From assembly GCA_023392035.1 (NCBI GenBank), contig JAEVZY010000353.1:1-10705 (forward strand): a stretch of 10,705 bases of DNA, written 5' to 3'. Each line of letters starts with the position of its first letter. The first letter of the stretch is position 1. Of the stretch, positions 5,988-10,705 are shown in pieces. The position numbers were made by a program, and so were the translations under genes. The notes under the pieces are model-generated. The model made no database searches, had not been told where the DNA came from, and saw only the letters and a list, made by a program, of their open reading frames with translations. The DNA comes from Pseudomonadota bacterium (GTDB lineage: Bacteria; Pseudomonadota; Gammaproteobacteria; Burkholderiales; Burkholderiaceae_D).

Positions 5988-6785
5988 TTGCTGCGCGCCT
6001 GGCATTTGCTGCGGCTGGTGGTGCACCTGCTGGCCGGGCTTCTGACTTGCGCCCTGGTGTTTCCCCTGGTCGGCGCCGCCGGCCGTGAAGGCCTGATCCG
6101 GCGCTGGTCGGCACGCCTGCTGGCGATCTGCGGCGTGAGCGTGCGCACCATCAGCCGCGCCGACACGAACGACCGGGAGCCGGCGCTGATCGTCTGCAAT
6201 CACATTTCGTGGCTGGACATTTTCGTCATCAATGCGCGCCAGCCTTGCCGCTTCGTGGCCAAGTCCGACATTCGTGGCTGGCCACTGATAGGGTGGTTAT
6301 GCGAGCAGGCGGGCACGGTCTTCATCGCCCGCGGTCGCCAGCGCGAGGTGCGGCGCATTTATCAAGGACTGGTGGAAAGCGCCCGCGCCGGTGAACGGGT
6401 GGCTTTTTTCCCGGAAGGCACCACCGCCAGCCAGGGGGCCTTGCTGCCCTTTCATGCCAACCTGTTCGAAGCCGCGATCGAGGCGGAAATTCCGGTGCAT
6501 CCGTATGCGATCCGCTATCTGGATCGGCAGGGGACATTTCATGCGGCGGCCGAGTTCATTGGCGATACCACTTTCGTGCAAAGCATCCTCAGCATCCTGG
6601 CCCATCGCAACCTGGTGGCCGAAGTGATGCTGCTGCCGCCGATTACCAGCCAGGGCGCGCATCGGCGCGAGCTGGCCGATCAGGCGCGGCAGGCGATTGC
6701 ACTAGCCCTGGGCGCGGATCCGCTCAGCCCGGACGCTGCGCCTGTTCGCAGCTCACCTGCACCAGGGCGCGGTCAGACAGCCTGA
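5988..6785 (+). CDS. plsC: 1-acyl-sn-glycerol-3-phosphate acyltransferase (PlsC family)
   Basis: A membrane-bound acyltransferase that probably converts lysophosphatidate to phosphatidate in phospholipid synthesis; a role on another lysolipid (for example OlsA-like) cannot be excluded. The 265-residue chain has an N-terminal hydrophobic segment at about 6-30, the catalytic NHISWLD motif (H72, D77), a second-block VFIARGRQ (111-118), FPEGTTA (141-147) and IPVHPYAIRY (168-177). The order and spacing match PlsC. The start is TTG, one base after the pyrC' stop; an in-frame stop at 5961-5963 and the lack of any ATG leave it as the only standard choice. AGGCGG (5976-5981) is a reasonable ribosome binding site. 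The last ~20 residues (Pro/Ala/Gly-rich) are encoded by DNA that also encodes the C-terminus of apaH on the other strand. Confidence 0.9.
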   Translation: MLRAWHLLRLVVHLLAGLLTCALVFPLVGAAGREGLIRRWSARLLAICGVSVRTISRADTNDREPALIVCNHISWLDIFVINARQPCRFVAKSDIRGWPLIGWLCEQAGTVFIARGRQREVRRIYQGLVESARAGERVAFFPEGTTASQGALLPFHANLFEAAIEAEIPVHPYAIRYLDRQGTFHAAAEFIGDTTFVQSILSILAHRNLVAEVMLLPPITSQGAHRRELADQARQAIALALGADPLSPDAAPVRSSPAPGRGQTA

Positions 6786-7545
6786 GGGCGGTGAGCTGTC
6801 CGCCCCAGACACAACCGGTATCCAGCGCCAGCACGTCTTCGCGCAGCATCAGGCCGAGAGTCGACCAGTGTCCGCAAATGATGGGCGTGCCGGCCGTGCG
6901 CCGGCCGGGAATGTCGAACCAGGGATGAAAGCCGGGCGGCGCCGAGCCCGCCGCTTCCTTGGTCTTGAAATCCATGTGGCCCTGGGCATCGCAAAAGCGC
7001 AGCCGGGTCAGGGCATTGACGATGCAGCGCAGGCGGTCCGGGCCGGTCAGGCTGTCATCCCAGCCGGTGGGCGTGTTGCCGTACATGTGATGCAGGAAGT
7101 CCAGCCAGTTGGGGCCCTGCAGCGCCGCTTGCACTTCGCCCGCCAGCGCCAGCACTTGTTCGGTGCTCCATTGCGGCAGCACGCCGGCATGCACCACCAG
7201 GTGGCCTTCGTGCATGCGCGCCAGCGGCTGATGGCGCAGCCACTCCAGCAATTCCTCGCGGTCGGGGGCGATCAGGATTTCATCCAGCGTGTCCTGGGTA
7301 TGGATGCCGCGCAAACCGTGGGCGGCGGCCAGCAGATGCAGATCATGGTTGCCCAGCACCACCGCGCCGCGTTCGCCCAACTGCTTCATGCGGCGCAGGG
7401 TCGCCAGCGATTGCGGACCGCGATTGACCAGGTCGCCGACAAACAAAAGAAAAGGGTCGGGGTCGAGCTCGCGGATGCGCGCTTCCAGGCGGGCCAGCGC
7501 CTGGCCGCAGCCTTGCACATCGCCAATGGCATAGGTGTTGGACAT
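6724..7545 (-). CDS. apaH: Symmetrical bis(5'-nucleosyl)-tetraphosphatase
   Basis: Hydrolyses diadenosine tetraphosphate (Ap4A) to two ADP in the cytoplasm. The 273-residue protein is a metallophosphatase close to the E. coli length (~280). It has GDVQGC (8-13), GDLVNRGP (37-44), GNHDLH (65-70), VVHAG (117-121) and ICGHWS (223-228), so the metal-binding set is complete, and the ApaH-specific segments WLDFLHHMYGN (147-157) and LDTGCVWGGQLTALRL (241-256) are present. I chose the ATG at 7545 because MSNTYAIGDVQG aligns with the family start; the frame runs upstream to 7647 but into divergent promoter DNA. No Shine-Dalgarno is evident before it. A weak CAGAAT (complement of 7556-7561) would give a very short leader. 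The gene stands alone between two plus-strand operons, and its last 62 bases overlap the end of plsC. Confidence 0.95.
   Translation of the reverse strand: MSNTYAIGDVQGCGQALARLEARIRELDPDPFLLFVGDLVNRGPQSLATLRRMKQLGERGAVVLGNHDLHLLAAAHGLRGIHTQDTLDEILIAPDREELLEWLRHQPLARMHEGHLVVHAGVLPQWSTEQVLALAGEVQAALQGPNWLDFLHHMYGNTPTGWDDSLTGPDRLRCIVNALTRLRFCDAQGHMDFKTKEAAGSAPPGFHPWFDIPGRRTAGTPIICGHWSTLGLMLREDVLALDTGCVWGGQLTALRLSDRALVQVSCEQAQRPG
6749..6798. repeat. Inverted repeat across the convergent plsC/apaH ends
   Basis: CAGCTCACC (6749-6757) and GGTGAGCTG (6790-6798) are perfect 9-base complements around a 32-base centre that contains the plsC stop (6783-6785). The position between convergent genes suggests a bidirectional terminator or RNA-end structure. 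There is no T-tract on either strand and the loop is long, and the same bases also encode apaH (and, on the left arm, plsC), so chance is possible. Confidence 0.35.
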
Positions 7546-7604
7546 GGAGACTTGAATTCTGGAATCTGTTTGATCTTGCCCCGTGGACGCCGGTTTGCTT
7601 CGTC

Positions 7605-7610
7605 TACAAT
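7605..7610 (+). promoter_or_regulatory. -10 promoter candidate for the phosphomannomutase-waaC-waaA operon
   Basis: TACAAT differs from TATAAT at one position and lies in the 149-base divergent region between apaH (start 7545) and the mutase gene (start 7695). The best -35-like hexamer is TGGACG (7584-7589; 4 of 6 bases) at a short 15-base spacing, so the promoter is weakly supported. Transcription would start near 7617 and leave a leader of about 78 bases. I could not identify a convincing promoter on the opposite strand for apaH. Confidence 0.4.
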
Positions 7611-7625
7611 GGCGGCTTTCGCGGT

Positions 7626-7644
7626 GCCTTGCGGCATGCAAGGC
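7626..7644 (+). other. Hairpin in the putative leader of the phosphomannomutase operon
   Basis: GCCTTGC (7626-7632) pairs perfectly with GCAAGGC (7638-7644) around the loop ggcat. It lies 50 bases upstream of the ATG at 7695 and within the predicted 5' leader. No U-run follows, so it is not a standard terminator. It could stabilise the mRNA 5' end, act as a protein site, or be incidental. Confidence 0.5.
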
Positions 7645-7694
7645 CAAACCGGGATCATACCCGCGCGCAGTTCATCACAAACTTCCGACCGGAC

Positions 7695-9071
7695 ATGAGC
7701 ACACCCTCTCCCTCGATCTTCAAGGCTTACGACATTCGCGGCATCATCGGCAAGACCCTGGACGCGGACGTGGCGCGCAGCATCGGCCGCGCCTTCGGCA
7801 GCGCAGTGCGCGCGCGGGGCGCAAACAGCGTGGTCATCGGCCGTGACGGTCGCTTGTCGGGGCCGGAGTTATCCCAAGCCCTGGCCGCCGGCCTGCAGGC
7901 TGCCGGCGTGGACGTGATCGATATCGGCATGGTGGCCACCCCCATGCTGTATTACGCCACCCAGATCACGCCGGCGCGTTCCGGCATCATGGTGACCGGC
8001 AGCCACAATCCGCCCGACTACAACGGCTTCAAGATGGTGCTGGAAGGCGAAGCCATTTATGGCGACACCATCCAGGACTTGTACCGTGCCATCGCCAGCG
8101 GCCAGTTCACCGAGGGCCAAGGCAGCTATCGCCAGCAGGACGTGCGGGCCCAGTACATCGAACGCATCGTCGGCGACGCCAAGCTGGCGCGGCCGATGAA
8201 GATCGTGGTCGATTGCGGCAATGGCGTGGCCGGCGCTTTTGCCGGCGACCTGTATCGCGCGCTGGGCTGCGAAGTGATCGAGTTGTTCTGCGAAGTGGAT
8301 GGCACCTTCCCTAACCATCATCCCGATCCGGCCCATCTGGAAAACCTGGAAGACGTCATCCGCACGCTGCGCGAAACCGACGCCGAACTGGGCCTGGCCT
8401 TTGACGGCGACGGCGATCGCCTGGGCCTGGTCACCAAGGATGGCCAGGTGATTTTTCCTGACCGGCAGCTGATGCTGTTCGCGGCCGATGTGTTGAAGCG
8501 CCATCCGGGGCAAAACATTTTGTACGACGTCAAATGCACACGCCACCTGGCGCCCTGGATTCGCCAGCATGGCGGCCAGCCGCTGATGTGGAAGACCGGC
8601 CATTCGCTGGTCAAGGCCAAGATGCGCGAAACCGGCGCGCCCCTGGGCGGCGAGATGAGCGGCCACGTGTTCTTCAAGGATCGCTGGTATGGCTTCGACG
8701 ACGGCTTGTACGCCGGCGCGCGCATGCTGGAACTGCTGAGCCGCGAGCGCGATCCCTCGGCGGTGCTGAACGCCTTGCCGCAATCGAGCAGCACCCCGGA
8801 GCTGCAGTTGAAGCTTGCCGAAGGCGAGAACTTCCGCCTGATCGAGCAATTGCAGCGCGATGCCAAATTCCCCGGCGCCCAGGAAGTGATCACCATCGAC
8901 GGCCTGCGGGTGGAATATGCCGATGGTTTTGGCCTGGCGCGTTCGTCCAACACCACGCCGGTGGTGGTGATGCGCTTCGAGGCCGAAAGCCCGCAAGCCC
9001 TGCAGCGCATCCAGGCCGAATTCAAGCGCGTGATCCAGGCCGCCAAGCCGGATGCGGTGATGCCCTACTGA
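7695..9071 (+). CDS. algC: Phosphomannomutase/phosphoglucomutase (AlgC/ManB family)
   Basis: Interconverts hexose 6-phosphates and 1-phosphates (mannose and glucose), supplying activated sugars for lipopolysaccharide and exopolysaccharide; cytoplasmic. The 458-residue protein is very close to Pseudomonas AlgC (about 463). The order of motifs is FKAYDIRG (9-16), the phosphoserine loop TGSHNPPDYNGFK (101-113, catalytic S103), the Mg site DGDGDRLG (237-244), the sugar-specificity loop GGEMSGHVFF (318-327) and the phosphate-binding RSSNTTP (416-422). All look intact. I chose the ATG at 7695 because the family start (short tail, then IFKAYDIRG) follows at once; the frame continues upstream to 7629 through leader DNA. 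No good Shine-Dalgarno is visible. It lies 12 bases before waaC, so the product probably feeds envelope sugar synthesis. Whether glucose or mannose is the main substrate cannot be read from sequence. Confidence 0.94.
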   Translation: MSTPSPSIFKAYDIRGIIGKTLDADVARSIGRAFGSAVRARGANSVVIGRDGRLSGPELSQALAAGLQAAGVDVIDIGMVATPMLYYATQITPARSGIMVTGSHNPPDYNGFKMVLEGEAIYGDTIQDLYRAIASGQFTEGQGSYRQQDVRAQYIERIVGDAKLARPMKIVVDCGNGVAGAFAGDLYRALGCEVIELFCEVDGTFPNHHPDPAHLENLEDVIRTLRETDAELGLAFDGDGDRLGLVTKDGQVIFPDRQLMLFAADVLKRHPGQNILYDVKCTRHLAPWIRQHGGQPLMWKTGHSLVKAKMRETGAPLGGEMSGHVFFKDRWYGFDDGLYAGARMLELLSRERDPSAVLNALPQSSSTPELQLKLAEGENFRLIEQLQRDAKFPGAQEVITIDGLRVEYADGFGLARSSNTTPVVVMRFEAESPQALQRIQAEFKRVIQAAKPDAVMPY

Positions 9072-9083
9072 AGGTCCGATGGC

Positions 9084-10079
9084 GTGGAAATACTGATCGT
9101 CCGCGTTTCCTCGCTGGGAGACGTTGTCCATAACATGCCGATGGTGGCGGACTTGTTGCGCCAGCACCCCGATGCCGGCATCGACTGGGTAGTGGAAGAA
9201 GCTTACGTTGACCTGGTGCGCCTGTGCCCCGGCGTGCGCGACATCATTCCCTTTGCCTTGCGGCGTTGGCGCAAGAGCCTGTTTTCGGCCGCCACCCGCG
9301 CCGAGATGCGCAGCTTCATGCAGCGGCTGCGCGCGCGGCGCTACGACTTCGCCTTCGATACCCAGGGCTTGCTCAAGACCGGCTTGCTGCTCGGCCTGGC
9401 CAGGCTGGCGCCGGGCGGGCATCGCATTGGCCTCGCCAATGCCACGGAAGGTTCGGGCTATGAAGCCCTGTCACGCATCTTCCATACCGAGAGCGTGCCG
9501 GTGCCGCGCCGTTGCCATGGCGTGGAGCGCGGCCGGCTGGTGGCGGCCGCGGCATTGCACTATCCGGTCGAGGGGCCGCCGGAGTTCGGGTTGAAGGACG
9601 GTCCGGCGCGCCAGCGTCCGCGTCCGGGCTGGATGCCCGATGGCCCTTATGCCAGCTTTTTCCACGGCACTGCGGGGCCGGACAAGAAATGGCCGCAGTC
9701 GTCCTGGATTGCGCTGGCGCGCCAGCTCGATCTGCCGGTGCTCTTGCCCTGGGGCTCGGATGCCGAGCGCCAGGCGGCCGAGGAAATCGCCGCCGCCAGC
9801 CCCAATTGCCGGGTCTTGCCGCGGCTGCCGATGATGGAGGCGGTGGCGCTGGCCCAGCACGCAAGCCTGGCGGTGGGGGTGGATACCGGCCTGGTGCATA
9901 TCGCCGCCGCCTTCGAGCGGCCGACCATAGAAATCTATTGCGGCTCGCCGCGCTGGAAAACCGAGGGCAACTGGTCGCCCGGTATCATCAATCTTGGCGA
10001 CCTGGGCCAGATGCCGAGCGTGGAGGACGTGCTGCAAGCCGTGCAACAACTGGGACCCCTGCAGGACCGGGCGGCATGA
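9084..10079 (+). CDS. waaC: ADP-heptose:LPS heptosyltransferase I
   Basis: Adds the first L-glycero-D-manno-heptose from ADP-heptose to Kdo2-lipid A at the cytoplasmic face of the inner membrane. The 331-residue GT9-family protein follows E. coli WaaC throughout: ILIVRVSSLGDVVHNMP at 3-19 (catalytic-type D13), DWVVEEAY at 34-41, IPFALRRWRKSLFS at 55-68, DTQGLLKTGLL at 92-102, FFHGT (192-196) then KKWP (201-204), LPWGSDAER (221-229) and the ADP-binding VGVDTGLVHIAAA at 264-276. The RRWRK segment and overall length favour heptosyltransferase I over WaaF. The start is a GTG preceded by AAGG at 9071-9074, nine bases away; an ATG at 9079 is out of frame. The stop overlaps the waaA ATG as ATGA, indicating translational coupling. 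Confidence 0.94.
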   Translation: MEILIVRVSSLGDVVHNMPMVADLLRQHPDAGIDWVVEEAYVDLVRLCPGVRDIIPFALRRWRKSLFSAATRAEMRSFMQRLRARRYDFAFDTQGLLKTGLLLGLARLAPGGHRIGLANATEGSGYEALSRIFHTESVPVPRRCHGVERGRLVAAAALHYPVEGPPEFGLKDGPARQRPRPGWMPDGPYASFFHGTAGPDKKWPQSSWIALARQLDLPVLLPWGSDAERQAAEEIAAASPNCRVLPRLPMMEAVALAQHASLAVGVDTGLVHIAAAFERPTIEIYCGSPRWKTEGNWSPGIINLGDLGQMPSVEDVLQAVQQLGPLQDRAA

Positions 10080-10705
10080 TGGCGCGCCTGACCTATTCGC
10101 TGGCATGGCATCTGGCCTTGCCGGCCGTTTTGCTGCGGCTGTGGTGGCGCGGCCGGCGCGAACCCGGTTACCGCCAGCATGTGGCCGAGCGCTTCGGCCT
10201 GTATTCCCGCGCGCCCGCCCTGCACGATGGCCAGCTGATCTGGGTGCACGCGGTGTCGGTCGGCGAAACCCGCGCCGCCCAGCCCCTGATCGATGCCTTG
10301 CTGGCGGCCAATCCGCGTTCGCGCATCCTGCTCACCCACATGACGCCGACCGGGCGCGCCACCGGCGCGGCCTTGTTCGGATCGCATGGCGAGCGCCTGA
10401 TCCAGAGTTATCTGCCCTATGACCTGGCCTGGATCGTGCGGCGCTTCCTGCGCGCCTTCCGGCCGGCCCTGTGCATCCTGATGGAGACTGAAGTCTGGCC
10501 CAACCTGGTGTTGGCCTGCCGCGACGCCGGGGTGCCGGTGGCGCTGGTGAATGCGCGCTTGTCGGAGCGTTCCCTGGCGCGCGCCAGGCGCATCAGCGGC
10601 CTGATCGCGCCGGCGGCCAAGGCCATCAGCCTGGTGGCCGCGCAAACCGAAGCGGATGCCGTGCGCCTGCGCGCGCTGGGCGCCTCGCCGGTAAAAGTGG
10701 TAGGC
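10076..10705 (+). CDS. waaA: 3-deoxy-D-manno-octulosonic acid (Kdo) transferase, 3' truncated by window
   Basis: Transfers Kdo from CMP-Kdo to lipid IVA, the first sugar step of lipopolysaccharide core assembly, at the inner membrane. Only the first 210 residues are visible and the frame is open at the right edge; the full protein should be about 420-430. The N-terminus (LTYSLAWHLALPAVLLRLWWRG, about 5-26) is a membrane anchor followed by REPGYRQHVAERFG (28-41). Then come VHAVSVGE (57-64, catalytic-type E64), LLTHMTPTGR (85-94), SYLPYDL (111-117), ILMETEVWPNL (134-144) and NARLSERS (159-166), all in the order known from E. coli WaaA. The ATG at 10076 overlaps the waaC stop; a second ATG at 10079 is equally possible. 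Only the N-terminal, acceptor-side half is visible, so the CMP-Kdo binding half cannot be checked. Confidence 0.95.
   Translation, partial: MMARLTYSLAWHLALPAVLLRLWWRGRREPGYRQHVAERFGLYSRAPALHDGQLIWVHAVSVGETRAAQPLIDALLAANPRSRILLTHMTPTGRATGAALFGSHGERLIQSYLPYDLAWIVRRFLRAFRPALCILMETEVWPNLVLACRDAGVPVALVNARLSERSLARARRISGLIAPAAKAISLVAAQTEADAVRLRALGASPVKVVG

Noticed and set aside
4562..6199. Minus-strand frame of 545 codons opposite pyrC' and its flanks.
   Set aside because: It is rich in His, Gln, Arg and Ala, as expected of a complementary frame, with no domain motif; the plus-strand gene is unambiguous.
6714..6723. GCGGATCCGC palindrome near the end of plsC as a regulatory site.
   Set aside because: It is a ten-base palindrome inside coding sequence with no loop or T-tract; chance in GC-rich DNA is adequate.
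7546..7647. N-terminal extension of ApaH up to 7647.
   Set aside because: The added residues are basic and unlike the family; MSNTYAIGDVQG at 7545 is the expected start, and the region carries the divergent promoter.
6868..7698. Plus-strand frame of 276 codons opposite apaH.
   Set aside because: ApaH motifs on the minus strand are complete; this frame has no motif of its own and ends in the divergent promoter region.
7869..9422. Minus-strand frame of 517 codons opposite the phosphomannomutase gene and waaC.
   Set aside because: It spans two real genes, shows the same His/Gln/Ala-rich shadow composition and has no identifiable domain or start signal.
1..10705. Search for CRISPR repeats, tRNA/rRNA genes, transposase genes, integrase sites or toxin-antitoxin pairs.
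   Set aside because: No regularly spaced repeats, clover-leaf arms, transposase-like motifs or small coupled gene pairs of that kind were seen.

Overview
The window looks like a chromosomal housekeeping segment of a GC-rich betaproteobacterium. I favour Burkholderiales, probably near the Oxalobacteraceae (Herbaspirillum/Collimonas/Massilia-like). This rests on codon usage, protein resemblance and gene order; no rRNA or species marker is present, so the placement is inference. No phage, insertion sequence, CRISPR array, tRNA or defence-type cassette is visible, and I found no convincing undescribed system.

Layout. (1) 2-1894: C-terminal part of a ChpA/PilL-type CheA hybrid kinase (ATPase, CheW-like and receiver domains) for type IV pilus/twitching chemotaxis; its N-terminus lies outside the window. 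(2) 1895-2236: a 342-base gene-free stretch with hairpins, an A-rich block and two perfect 12-base palindromes. It resembles a dispersed intergenic repeat and ends in an extended -10 that would give a nearly leaderless yqgE mRNA. (3) 2237-6785: a tightly packed plus-strand run, yqgE-ruvX-pyrR-pyrB-pyrC'-plsC, with gaps of 1-4 bases or short overlaps throughout, so probably one transcript. (4) 6724-7545, minus strand: apaH, whose 3' end overlaps the 3' end of plsC by 62 bases. (5) 7546-7694: a divergent intergenic region with a plausible -10 and a perfect hairpin in front of the next operon. (6) 7695-10705: a plus-strand envelope operon, phosphomannomutase/phosphoglucomutase-waaC-waaA, with waaA cut by the window edge.

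How the genes work together. pyrB and pyrC' should encode a class A aspartate transcarbamoylase complex. PyrC' is a dihydroorotase-like protein that has lost most zinc ligands and is predicted to be catalytically dead, so an active dihydroorotase must lie elsewhere. PyrR precedes them, but no attenuator is visible, and the positions I recall as RNA-binding in Bacillus PyrR are substituted. RuvX (YqgF) and YqgE are the usual conserved companions. PlsC makes phospholipid precursors and ApaH clears diadenosine tetraphosphate. The last operon supplies activated-sugar precursors (AlgC/ManB), adds the first heptose to the lipopolysaccharide inner core (WaaC) and adds Kdo to lipid A (WaaA).

The most useful items for follow-up are the dead dihydroorotase, the atypical PyrR, the putative leaderless promoter, the repeat-like intergenic region and the plsC/apaH tail overlap.
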